Assembly: GCA_964447205.1 (NCBI GenBank)
Contig: CAYUSB010000006.1
Coordinates: 170,879-234,878 of the forward strand
Length of the DNA: 64,000 nt
Source: JAEUKH01 sp964447205
Lineage (GTDB): Bacteria > Myxococcota_A > Polyangia > Polyangiales > Ga0077539
Direction: 5' to 3'
The translations under genes and the position numbers were made by a program. This document shows positions 17,370-25,907 of this stretch, in pieces. Each line of letters begins with the position of its first letter. The first letter of the stretch is position 1. The notes under the pieces were generated by a model. That model worked only from the letters and a program-made list of their open reading frames with translations, ran no database searches and was not told where the DNA came from.

Positions 17370-17416
17370 GCCACGATGGCCCGAGGTTCTAACCCACCCC
17401 GAGCCTCCGGCGCAAG
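17370..17416 (+). repeat. Right copy of imperfect ~46-bp direct repeat
   Basis: Same orientation as the copy at 14325-14370 and about 3.05 kb away. The pair brackets the lower-GC methyltransferase/asnB islet. This copy ends 8 bp before the polA stop codon. Confidence 0.55.
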
Positions 17417-17423
17417 GTCCTCG

Positions 17424-20126
17424 TCAGTGGGCGTCGCCCCAGTTGTCGGCCCAGCCGCACTCGACCCGCAGGGGGACCGACAGGGCCATCACAGCCTCCA
17501 TGGTCTTGCGCACGAGGGCCTCGACGGCGTCCTTCTCGGGCTCGGGGACCTCCAGGACGAGCTCGTCGTGTACGGTCAGCACCATCCGGGCGCCGAGTCC
17601 GGCGGCCAGGAGGCCCTGTTCGACCCGCACCATGGCGACCTTGATGATGTCGGCGCTCGTGCCCTGGATGGGGGTGTTGGTGGCGATCCGTTCGGCCGCG
17701 AGGCGCAGGGCCCGGTTGGACGAGTGGATGTCTTTGACGTACCGCCTGCGGCCGAGGATGGTCTGCACGACCTCGCCCGAGCGGGCCGTCTCGACGGTGC
17801 CGTCGAGGTAGGCCTTGAGGGTGGCGAAGGTGGTGAAGTACGCCGTGATGAAGCCCGCGGCCTCCTCGCGGGTGATGCTGAGCTGCCGGGCCAGGGCGGC
17901 GTCTCCCTGGCCGTAGATCACCGCGAAATTCACGGTCTTGGCCCGGGCCCGCATGTCGCGTGTAACGTCCTCGCGGGCCACCTTGAAGACCTCCATGGCC
18001 GTGCGGACGTGGACGTCCTCGTTCCGCTGGAAGGCGTCGACCAGGATGGGGTCGCGAGAGAGGTGGGCCAGCACCCGGAGCTCGATCTGGGAGTAGTCCG
18101 CGGCCAGCAGGAGGTGGCCCGGAGGGGCCCGGAAGGCACGACGGATCTCGCGGCCGAGGGGGGTGCGGATGGGGATGTTCTGGAGGTTGGGGTTGGAGGA
18201 CGACAGGCGCCCGGTGGCGGCCACGGCCTGGTTGAAGCTGGTGTGGATACGACCGTCGGGGTCGGCCAGGGTGGGCAGGGTGTCGAGGTAGGTCCCCTGG
18301 AGTTTGGTGAGGGAGCGGAGCTCGAGGATCTTGCGGGGCAACGGGTGCTTCTCGGCCAGCTCTTCGAGCACCTCGGCGTCGGTCGAGCGGGCCGTCTTCG
18401 TGCGCTTGAACACCGGGAGCTTGAGGTCGTCAAAGAGGATGGTCTCGAGCTGCCGCGGGGCGTTGACGTTGAAGGTCTTGCCCACGAGGTCGTGGCACTC
18501 CTTCTCCAGCCGGGCCACGTCGATCGAGACCTGCTTCGACAGGGCCTTGAGGTGGGCCCCGTCGAGCAGGATCCCGCGCTCCTCGATGCGCCCGAGGACC
18601 AGGGCCAGGGGGATCTCGACCTCGCGCAGGAGCCCCCCGAGGCCCTCGCTCTCGACCCGCGGACGCAGCCGCTCGACGAGGCGGCACACGACCTCGGCGT
18701 CCTCGGCGGCGTACTGGGTGGCCCGGGCGATTTCGACCTGGTCGAAGGTGACCTGCTTCTTCCCCGACCCCGTCACGGCCTCGTACGGAACCATCTCGTA
18801 CCCGAGCTCGGTCCGGCTGATCTCGTCGAGCTTGTGGGTGTGGCGCTCGGGGTCGATGAGGTAGCTCGCGAGCATCGTGTCGAAGTCGTAGCCCGCCACG
18901 GGGACCCCGGCCCGGCGCAGGATGATGTCGTCGTACTTGATGTTCTGGCCCCACTTCTTGACGGTGGGGTCGGCCAGGAGGGGCCCAAGCACTGCGAGGG
19001 CCTGTGCCCGCGGAATCTGCGGGGGGACCCCGAGGTACCGATGCCCGAGGGGGATGTAGACCCCGAACAAGGGCTTCCACGCGAGGGAGACCCCGACGAG
19101 CTCGGCCCGGCTGGTGTCGAGGCTGGTGGTCTCGGTGTCGACCGCGAAGGCCCCCGCGGCCCGGCACGCCGCCACGGCTGCCTCCAGGGACTCCAGGGTG
19201 AGCACGGCCTCGTACACGGGCTCGGCCTGGGGGGCTGCGGTCACGGCCTTGGCCCCCTCCAGGCTCTCGGCCAGCTTGTTGAACTCCAGCTCGACAAACA
19301 GGCTCCGGAGTTTGTCCTTGTCCCAGCCCCCGTACATCAGGTCGTCGAGGTCGAAGGCCATGGGCACGTCGTCGCGCAGCCCCACCAGGGTGTACGACAG
19401 CCGGGCGTTGGCCTCGTCGGTGCGGAGGTACTCCTGGGTCTTGCCCTTCACCTTCGCGACGTTTTGATAGACCCCGTCGAGGCTCCCGTACTCCTGCAGG
19501 AGCTTCGCGGCGGTCTTCTGCCCCACGTGGTCGACCCCGGGGACGTTGTCCGAGCTGTCTCCCATCAGGGCCAGGAGGTCGCGGACCCGCTCGGGCCCGA
19601 CCCCCCACTCGGCCACCACCGCGTCGCGGTCGCACACCCGCTGCTTGCGGGCCTGCCACACGAGGACATCGTCGGCCACGAGCTGCAGGAGATCCTTGTC
19701 GTCCGAGGCCACCACCACATGAAGGCCCGCGGCCCGGGCCCGGGTGATGGCCGTGGCGATGAGGTCGTCGGCCTCAAACCCGTCGCACTGCATCACGGGG
19801 ATGGCGAAGGCCTCGGCCACCTCGCGGCAACGTTTCATCTGCTGGGCCAGGTCGGGCGGGGCGGGCGGTCGGTTGGCCTTGTACGCGGGGTACAGGGTGT
19901 TACGAAAGGTGTCGCCCGGGCCGTCCATGGCCACCGCGAGGTACTTCGGCCGCTGGGCCCGCACGAGGGCCAGGAGCATGTTGGTCACCCCCATCGTGGC
20001 GTGGGTGGGCTCGCCCTTGCTGTTGGAGAGCGGGGGGACCCCGTGGTACGCGCGGAACACGTAGCCCGAGAGGTCGATGACGTAGAGGGTCTTGTCGTCG
20101 CCCGGAGGCGGGAGGGCTGCGGCCAT
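17424..20126 (-). CDS. polA: DNA polymerase I
   Basis: A 900-aa protein, the expected length. Residues 1-300 form the 5'-3' nuclease (YVIDLSGYVFRAYHG, DGFEADDLIATAI, GDSSDNVPGV). Residues ~320-500 form the 3'-5' exonuclease, which keeps the acidic D-x-E motif (FAVDTETTSLD) and so looks proofreading-competent. Residues ~510-900 are the polymerase, with motif A DYSQIELRVLAHLS, motif B RARAKTVNFAVIYGQG and motif C LTVHDELVLEV. It fills gaps in repair and lagging-strand synthesis. The start ATG 20126 is 71 bp from the divergent TolC-like gene. Confidence 0.97.
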   Translation of the reverse strand: MAAALPPPGDDKTLYVIDLSGYVFRAYHGVPPLSNSKGEPTHATMGVTNMLLALVRAQRPKYLAVAMDGPGDTFRNTLYPAYKANRPPAPPDLAQQMKRCREVAEAFAIPVMQCDGFEADDLIATAITRARAAGLHVVVASDDKDLLQLVADDVLVWQARKQRVCDRDAVVAEWGVGPERVRDLLALMGDSSDNVPGVDHVGQKTAAKLLQEYGSLDGVYQNVAKVKGKTQEYLRTDEANARLSYTLVGLRDDVPMAFDLDDLMYGGWDKDKLRSLFVELEFNKLAESLEGAKAVTAAPQAEPVYEAVLTLESLEAAVAACRAAGAFAVDTETTSLDTSRAELVGVSLAWKPLFGVYIPLGHRYLGVPPQIPRAQALAVLGPLLADPTVKKWGQNIKYDDIILRRAGVPVAGYDFDTMLASYLIDPERHTHKLDEISRTELGYEMVPYEAVTGSGKKQVTFDQVEIARATQYAAEDAEVVCRLVERLRPRVESEGLGGLLREVEIPLALVLGRIEERGILLDGAHLKALSKQVSIDVARLEKECHDLVGKTFNVNAPRQLETILFDDLKLPVFKRTKTARSTDAEVLEELAEKHPLPRKILELRSLTKLQGTYLDTLPTLADPDGRIHTSFNQAVAATGRLSSSNPNLQNIPIRTPLGREIRRAFRAPPGHLLLAADYSQIELRVLAHLSRDPILVDAFQRNEDVHVRTAMEVFKVAREDVTRDMRARAKTVNFAVIYGQGDAALARQLSITREEAAGFITAYFTTFATLKAYLDGTVETARSGEVVQTILGRRRYVKDIHSSNRALRLAAERIATNTPIQGTSADIIKVAMVRVEQGLLAAGLGARMVLTVHDELVLEVPEPEKDAVEALVRKTMEAVMALSVPLRVECGWADNWGDAH

Positions 20127-20197
20127 GGTGGGCTTTTAGGTGCCGCCCTTTGGGGCCGGTGTCCACAACCCGACGATCGTGCTACGGGCCTCGACCC

Positions 20198-21823
20198 ATG
20201 CGGCGTTGGAGCATCGTGCTTGCGTTGGTTCCTCTTGGGGTGATGGTGGGGGTTTGCGCGTGGGCCGACCCGCCCGCGGCCGACCCGCCCGCGGCCGACC
20301 CCGTGGCCCCGGCCCGGCGCGCGATGTCCCTCGCCGAGGCCGAAGACCGGGCCGTTCGCAGCAGCCCGGGCCTCGCCGCGGCCCGCCACAAGATCCTCGC
20401 CGCCCGGGCCCAACTCGACGAGGCCTGGCGGGCTCCCTTCAACAACTTCAACGTCACGGGGTTCCTGTCGGTGTCGCCCACGGCCCGCGGAAACCCCACG
20501 TATTCGCCCGACGCCTTCGGGCAAAACCCCTTCGACGTCGGCCTCGGGGCCATCTCCCGCCTCAGCGTCGAGACGGCCGTCCCCATCTCTCCATGGACCC
20601 ACGTCCGGCTCGGCCACGTCCGCGACGCGGCCCGGGCGGGCATCGTGGCCGCCGAAGAAGACCTCCGCCGCGTCCGCCTCGAGCTTCGTCACAACGTCCG
20701 CCGGGCCTACTTCGGCCTGCTCTTCGCCCGCGACACCCTGTACCTCCTCGAACGGGCCCGGGGCTGGCTCCGCCAGGCCGAGGCCACCTTCCTGGAGGCC
20801 CGCCGCAACGCCGACAACCCCGACGCCGGGGCGGCCCCCCCCTCCCTCAACGATGGCCGCCAGCTCCGAATCTACCGGGCGGACGTCACCGGCCGCGAGG
20901 CCCAGGCCCGCCAGGGCGAACGTGTGGCCCTGGCCACCCTGCGGTTTCTCACCGACACCTCCGACGCCGATGTCGCCGACGCCCCCCTGTGCCCCTACGA
21001 GGGCGAGCTCGGACCCGTCGTGCGGCACCTCACCCGGGCCCGCCTCAATCGCCCCGAGCTCGGGATGCTCCAGGCCGGTCTCGCGGCCCGCCGGGCCCAA
21101 CTCGCCAGCCAACGTTGGGCCTACGCCCCCGACATCGCGGTGGGCCTGAGCGCGAACTTCGCCGACGCGACGGCGATCGCCCAACAGACCAACCCCTTCG
21201 CGGCCAACAACAACAACTTCGCCTTCTGGGGGGCCGGGCTCGTTCTGCGTTGGACCTTCGACCCCCTCACCAACGCCGCCCGGGTCGACCGCATTCGAGA
21301 GGAGCTCGCCGCCAACGAGGCCCAGGAGCGTCAGGCCCTCGGGGCCCTCGCCCTGGAGGTCACCGAGGTGTACGAGCGCACCCTCGCCTCGCAGACCCGG
21401 GAGACGGCCTACGCCGAGGCCGAGTCCGAGGCCTACGCGTGGTTCACCTCGGTGTTTACCGCGTACCAGTCGGGGGTCGGGGAGGTGGCCACCCTCATCC
21501 TGCCGCTGCGGGAGTACCTGTCCGCGCGCTTCAATCACCTCCAGGCCCTGCACGACCTGGCCGTGGCCCGGTCGCAGCTCGCCCTGGTCACGGCCCACGA
21601 GGTCATGGAGGGCCGACCCGCGGCCTCGTGCGGGCTGCCCCCCGCCGAAGAGGCCGACGCGGGCTCCGAGACCGACGCCGCGGTGCCCGACGACGAGGTC
21701 GAGCGCCTCCTGCGCGAATCCGCCCAACCCGAGTCCGACGCGGGGACGGTGGCTACTCCAGTGGCCGCTGACGGTGGCCCGGTGAATGCACACCCTGAGG
21801 GCAGCCGTCTCAGGCGACGGTAA
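20198..21823 (+). CDS. TolC-family outer-membrane efflux protein
   Basis: A 541-aa protein with a signal peptide (MRRWSIVLALVPLGVMVGVCAWA), a short DPPAADPPAA repeat, and a TolC-type body of long heptad helices. Seen are MSLAEAEDRAVRSSPGLAAARHKILAARAQLDEAW and, in the second half, RLNRPELGMLQAGLAARRAQL. TolC trimers form the outer-membrane channel of tripartite pumps or type I secretion systems. No inner-membrane pump lies next to it. The C-terminus has an acidic extension. A Mla-type gene follows after 26 bp on the same strand, which suggests envelope lipid or solute export. Confidence 0.85.
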   Translation: MRRWSIVLALVPLGVMVGVCAWADPPAADPPAADPVAPARRAMSLAEAEDRAVRSSPGLAAARHKILAARAQLDEAWRAPFNNFNVTGFLSVSPTARGNPTYSPDAFGQNPFDVGLGAISRLSVETAVPISPWTHVRLGHVRDAARAGIVAAEEDLRRVRLELRHNVRRAYFGLLFARDTLYLLERARGWLRQAEATFLEARRNADNPDAGAAPPSLNDGRQLRIYRADVTGREAQARQGERVALATLRFLTDTSDADVADAPLCPYEGELGPVVRHLTRARLNRPELGMLQAGLAARRAQLASQRWAYAPDIAVGLSANFADATAIAQQTNPFAANNNNFAFWGAGLVLRWTFDPLTNAARVDRIREELAANEAQERQALGALALEVTEVYERTLASQTRETAYAEAESEAYAWFTSVFTAYQSGVGEVATLILPLREYLSARFNHLQALHDLAVARSQLALVTAHEVMEGRPAASCGLPPAEEADAGSETDAAVPDDEVERLLRESAQPESDAGTVATPVAADGGPVNAHPEGSRLRRR

Positions 21824-21849
21824 CTACAAGACGCGAAGGCGGTGCAGCG

Positions 21850-22470
21850 ATGACGAGGCAGAGACTCTGGCAGGCGGCGATGCTGGCTGCGGCGATGGCC
21901 GTGGGCGCCTCCGCCCAGGCCCAATCCAACGACCCCCGGCAGTTTGTGCTCGCCCGCTACGAGGCCGTGCAGCGCCTCTTGCGGCAGCCCGCCCCTGCCG
22001 GCTCGCCACAGGCTGCGCAGCGCGAGCAGCAGATCTCGCGGCTCCTCAACGGGATGATCGACGTCGAGGAGCTGGCCCGCCGGGCCCTCGACCCGTTCTG
22101 GGTGCAGCGCACCCCTGCCGAGCGCGAGGAGTTTGTGGGCCTCCTGCGACAACTGATCGAGCGCAGCTACCGTCAGCATCTCGACCAGACCAACAATTAC
22201 GCCATCACCTACGGCCCCGCCGAGCGCGACGAGGCCGCGGGCACGGCCGTCGTACGCTCGACGGCCCGGTCGCGCACCGACGCCCGGGCTACGGCCGTCA
22301 CCATCGAGTATCGGATGATGCGCCGCGACAACCGCTGGGTGGTGTATGACATCGTCACCAACGGCAGCTCGCTGGTCGAGACCTACCGCGAGTCGTACAC
22401 CCGCATCGTACGCGACCGCGGGTTTGCCGAGCTCCTGCGCCGTCTGCGGGCCCGCGTGGCCCAGAGCTGA
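21850..22470 (+). CDS. MlaC/Ttg2D-family periplasmic phospholipid-binding protein
   Basis: A 206-aa exported protein with signal peptide MTRQRLWQAAMLAAAMAVGASAQAQ. The body follows the MlaC pattern: an N-terminal helix pair with a ...NGMIDVEELARRAL motif, then a beta-sheet with TVEYRMMRRDNRWVVYDIV. It ends VETYRESYTRIVRDRGFAELLRRL, typical of the family. MlaC shuttles phospholipids between membranes. The rest of an Mla transporter is not in the window. It follows the TolC-like gene closely, so the two probably share a transcript. Confidence 0.85.
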   Translation: MTRQRLWQAAMLAAAMAVGASAQAQSNDPRQFVLARYEAVQRLLRQPAPAGSPQAAQREQQISRLLNGMIDVEELARRALDPFWVQRTPAEREEFVGLLRQLIERSYRQHLDQTNNYAITYGPAERDEAAGTAVVRSTARSRTDARATAVTIEYRMMRRDNRWVVYDIVTNGSSLVETYRESYTRIVRDRGFAELLRRLRARVAQS

Positions 22471-22476
22471 GGGCCC

Positions 22477-23112
22477 ATGCACCCCGACTTCTGGATCGAA
22501 CGTTGGCAGAGCGGCCGCATCGGGTTTCACCAGGGTGCCCCCAACCCCTTGCTCGTGGCCCACGCCGCGGCCCTCGGGGCCGGGCCGAGGCGGGTGCTGG
22601 TTCCGTTGTGTGGCAAGACGGAGGACATGGTCTGGCTGGCCGCCCAGGGCCACACGGTGGTGGGGGTCGAGCTGGCCATTCAGGCGGTCGAAGACTTCTT
22701 CCGGGCCCACGGCCTCGAGCCCCGGGTGACCCCCCAGGGATGCGCGTGGTCGTACACGGTCGGTCCGTTTACCCTCCTGGCGGGCGATTTCTTCGGGGTC
22801 ACCCGCGACGACGTGGGCCCGGTCGACGCCCTCTACGATCGGGCGGCCCTCATCGCCCTGCCCCCGTCCATGCGCCTGCGGTACGCGGCCCAGGTTCGGG
22901 CCCTCCTGCCTGACGGGCCCCGGGGGGTGGTCATCACCCTGGAGTCCCCAGAGGGCCCCATGGAGGGGCCGCCCTTCTCGGTGTCCGAGGCCGAGCTGCG
23001 GGCGTTGTACCCTGACACCCCGATCACCCTCCTGGAGTCCCAGGGGCTCACCCTGCCGCCGTCCGATCCCGGCGGGATCCCCGTGATCGAGCGCTGCTTC
23101 GCCCTCGGGTGA
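22477..23112 (+). CDS. tpm: Thiopurine S-methyltransferase family protein
   Basis: A 211-aa protein beginning MHPDFWIERWQSGRIGFHQ, the hallmark N-terminus of the TPMT family. It continues LVPLCGKTEDMVWLAAQGHTVVGVELA (SAM-binding site) and ends near VIERCFALG. Bacterial members methylate thiopurines and often tellurite or selenite compounds. Starts 6 bp after the mlaC-like gene, with GAGGG acting as ribosome site. Confidence 0.93.
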   Translation: MHPDFWIERWQSGRIGFHQGAPNPLLVAHAAALGAGPRRVLVPLCGKTEDMVWLAAQGHTVVGVELAIQAVEDFFRAHGLEPRVTPQGCAWSYTVGPFTLLAGDFFGVTRDDVGPVDALYDRAALIALPPSMRLRYAAQVRALLPDGPRGVVITLESPEGPMEGPPFSVSEAELRALYPDTPITLLESQGLTLPPSDPGGIPVIERCFALG

Positions 23113-23220
23113 CCGTGTGGTGCGGGGGGGTGATCGTACCCCGTTGGGCAACGCGCTTCGAACGGGCGGAGTGACGGCCTCAGACCCCGCGTGGCTGTGA
23201 TACGACCTCGGGCAACGCCC

Positions 23221-24522
23221 ATGACCCTCGTGTCGTCCGAGCCGGCCTCGTCGCGCATCGCAGGCTTCGACGGACTGCGCGCCATCGCGGTCACCCTGGT
23301 GATCCTCTGGCACGTGCCGAGCGTGTTGTACTTCCCCGACGCCCAGCTCGGCCCCTTGCGCACGGTGTCCTCGATCGGCTGGATGGGGGTCGATCTCTTC
23401 TTTGTCCTGTCGGGGTATCTCATCACGACGCTGCTGCTGCGGGAGGAGGCCACGAGCCCGTCGGGGCGCTTCGCCATGGGGCGGTTCTACCTGCGGCGAT
23501 CGCTGCGAATTCTGCCCGCCTTTGTGGCGGTGATGGCGCTCAACTACACCCTGCTCTGGCGCCACCCGCTCTTCACCAGCGTGGGCGTCGGCGCGGTGAT
23601 CGCCCGCGACGACTGGCGCCAGCTCACGGCCTTCGCGCTCTTCCTGGGCAACTACTGGGGCCCCTACGCGTGGCGCCTGTGGCGACCTGTCGCCCACGTC
23701 GGCCCCGCCGTTTCGGTCACCTGGTCGCTCTGCATCGAGGAACACTTCTACCTCCTGTGGCCCATGCTCCTTCGGGCCCTCCCTCGCGCGAGGCTGGCCC
23801 TCGCCCTCTCGGTGTGTGTGCTTCTCCCTGCGGTCCGCTACGTCGCCGCTGCCGCGCGGTTCGACCGCGAGATCGCCTTGCACGTTGCGACCCACTACCG
23901 CATCGACTCCATCCTTTGGGGCGCCGCCCTGGCCCTGTACTCCGCGACCCGTCCGCTGCCCGGGGCCCGCGTCCGTCGCTCAGCCCTTGCGCTGCTCGGC
24001 GGACTGACGGCCTGGTGTGTCGCGACGGGTCATCTGGGGGCCCTGCCCCGCAGCACGCCGCTCGGGCACTCCCTGGGGCTCACCCTCCTGGCCCTCCTGT
24101 CGGTCGCCGTGATCGCGGAGGTGGTGGCCGCCCCGCAGAGCACCCTGGTGCGGGCCCTGGAGGCGCGTCCCCTGCGAGCCCTCGGGGCGCGCTCGTATGG
24201 GGTGTATCTCGTGCACTTCTGGGCCATCGATCTGACCCGCCCTGTGCTCTTCCACCTTCAAGTCATCCCGTCGCCCGCGGTGTACGTCTTCGCCTGCACG
24301 GTGACGCTGCTCATCGCGATGGCCCTCGCCACGGTCCTGTACCACGCCGTCGAACGACCCTTCCTGGCCCTCAAGGACCGCATGCGTCCCCGCCCTGAGA
24401 CGACTGCCCCCGCCGTCGACGCGGTATCCTTGGCGGGGCGAGACGGGCTCAGTGCAGCCGCATCCACGGGCGGGCCGGCACCCGTCGTTGCAGCTCCTCG
24501 CAGCGCTCCGCCCCGAGGGTGA
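23221..24522 (+). CDS. Acyltransferase 3 (OafA/YrhL-type) membrane protein
   Basis: A 433-aa protein from the ATG at 23221 (a GTG at 23191 would add ten residues). The family start FDGLRAIAVTLVILWH contains the catalytic-type histidine. GVDLFFVLSGYLITTLLL and RFYLRRSLRILPAF follow, and ten or so membrane segments run to about residue 400. Such enzymes O-acylate cell-surface polysaccharides or lipids. The 3' end overlaps the convergent lipoprotein gene by 74 bp. Confidence 0.9.
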   Translation: MTLVSSEPASSRIAGFDGLRAIAVTLVILWHVPSVLYFPDAQLGPLRTVSSIGWMGVDLFFVLSGYLITTLLLREEATSPSGRFAMGRFYLRRSLRILPAFVAVMALNYTLLWRHPLFTSVGVGAVIARDDWRQLTAFALFLGNYWGPYAWRLWRPVAHVGPAVSVTWSLCIEEHFYLLWPMLLRALPRARLALALSVCVLLPAVRYVAAAARFDREIALHVATHYRIDSILWGAALALYSATRPLPGARVRRSALALLGGLTAWCVATGHLGALPRSTPLGHSLGLTLLALLSVAVIAEVVAAPQSTLVRALEARPLRALGARSYGVYLVHFWAIDLTRPVLFHLQVIPSPAVYVFACTVTLLIAMALATVLYHAVERPFLALKDRMRPRPETTAPAVDAVSLAGRDGLSAAASTGGPAPVVAAPRSAPPRG

Positions 24523-24799
24523 CCGCGGCCTCGCACTGGAGCCACCCCAGGGTCCCCGTGGCCCCCCCGTCGCGTCGCCCCCGAGCGCAGACCTCCTGAT
24601 GGCTGCGGTGACGCAGGGCCGCCATGTTCTCGTGCTGGGCGGCGCTCTGGGCGCAGGTCTTTCCGCGGTCGTACCAGACGTCGCGGGCGACCCCCGTCGG
24701 GGTCTCCCACGCAAAATCCCAGTGGGCGTCGGTGACCGTCCGGTCGCACCCCAGGGCCCCGCCCAGGAGGCAGCCCAGCACCACGGCCCCGCCCCTCAC
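24449..24799 (-). CDS. Small hypothetical lipoprotein
   Basis: A 116-aa protein starting at GTG 24799. The signal MRGGAVVLGCLLGGALGC has a lipobox-like GALGC, then a Cys-containing domain (KTCAQSAAQHENM, EVCARGRR, QCEAAVTL, RCEELQRR). Four later cysteines suggest disulphides outside the cytoplasm. No family recognised. It overlaps the upstream gene by 4 bp (GTGA) and the convergent acyltransferase by 74 bp. Confidence 0.6.
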   Translation of the reverse strand: MRGGAVVLGCLLGGALGCDRTVTDAHWDFAWETPTGVARDVWYDRGKTCAQSAAQHENMAALRHRSHQEVCARGRRDGGATGTLGWLQCEAAVTLGAERCEELQRRVPARPWMRLH

Positions 24800-25782
24800 G
24801 CGGGCCTCCGTCGCAGCACACCCGCCACGGCCCGCCGCGTCGTGCCCACCAGGTAGAGCCAGTCTCCGTCGCAGGCCAGGCCCGTCACCTCCACCGGCGA
24901 CTCCGCATACCGCCCGGCCCCGCCTGCCACCGCGACGCTTCCCAACACCTCAACCCGCGCGTCGGGCGTGACGTGGGCCCCGGCGTACCACACCCGCTGC
25001 GGGCCGACGGCCATCGCCCGCGGATCGTGCAGCCCCGTAGCCAGAACCTGCCCCGACCCTCCCGCCACAGGCGCCCGATGCAACGAGCCCGTGAGGCCCC
25101 CGCTGGGCTGGTTGGGTACGGCCCAGTAGACCGTGCCCGCTCGGAGCGCCATCGGCCCCACCGTCCCGCCTGCGGGGCACAACACACGCGCGGGCCCGTC
25201 GATGCGGTCGATCACGCGGATCGACCCGCCCCGGGCGTACACCACCGTGCCCCCTGCCCCGCACAAGGCCTCGACCGGGCCCGGGTCGAGCTCCCGGACA
25301 ACCCCCTGCCCCGTCACCGCCATCAGGGCCCGGTTGGGCCCCCGGCACGCGAGCACGACCCCGTTCATCACCGCGAAGGGGCCTCGCCATCCGCCGTGCT
25401 CCGGGGACACGTCGCGGGGGAGCTCGGGTCGGGTAACTCCCGCGGCCCGGAGGTTCTGTCCGTGGCCGGTGATCCAGTACGCGGTGCCGCCCTCGATGCC
25501 AAACTCCGTGATGCCCAGGGGCTCGGCGACCACCGCCCGCCCGAGGCCCTCGACCTCCGCGTGGGACACCCGAACCAGGCTCGCCGCCGTGATCCCGCGC
25601 GACCCGCGGTCGAGCACGAAGATGTCCCCGTCGGCCACGGCCAGCGCCTCGGGACGGCCCAATCCGGCGACGCCCCAGGCGGCAGGGCGACGCGGCCCCG
25701 TACGCCGCGTCTCGGCGCAACGGAGACCCAGGGCGGCGTAGCCCAGGCCCTGGAGGATTGTCCGTCGCGGCCACACCCTCAT
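24796..25782 (-). CDS. Tat-exported beta-propeller-like protein
   Basis: A 328-aa protein from ATG 25782. The N-terminus MRVWPRRTILQGLGYAALGLRC has a twin-arginine pattern (PRRTILQG) and a possible lipobox cysteine. The body is a run of about seven similar blades of the form ITxxGxxxVYWxxxxxG (e.g. GITEFGIEGGTAYWITGHGQ, PMALRAGTVYWAVPNQPSG, VTGLACDGDWLYLVGTTR). This is the pattern of the lipoprotein LpqB/NHL-like propellers often found in myxobacteria. Ligand unknown. Translationally coupled to the small lipoprotein. Confidence 0.65.
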   Translation of the reverse strand: MRVWPRRTILQGLGYAALGLRCAETRRTGPRRPAAWGVAGLGRPEALAVADGDIFVLDRGSRGITAASLVRVSHAEVEGLGRAVVAEPLGITEFGIEGGTAYWITGHGQNLRAAGVTRPELPRDVSPEHGGWRGPFAVMNGVVLACRGPNRALMAVTGQGVVRELDPGPVEALCGAGGTVVYARGGSIRVIDRIDGPARVLCPAGGTVGPMALRAGTVYWAVPNQPSGGLTGSLHRAPVAGGSGQVLATGLHDPRAMAVGPQRVWYAGAHVTPDARVEVLGSVAVAGGAGRYAESPVEVTGLACDGDWLYLVGTTRRAVAGVLRRRPA

Positions 25783-25907
25783 CGCGTGGAGAGGGACTCT
25801 ACCAGGGTCCCAGTCGGAGAGGGAGATCGGGTTGCAGGGGGCGGTGCGGGTGGGGATGGCTACCAAGGGTTGAGACGCCGACCCGTCGCCCACGATACGC
25901 TCCCGGC

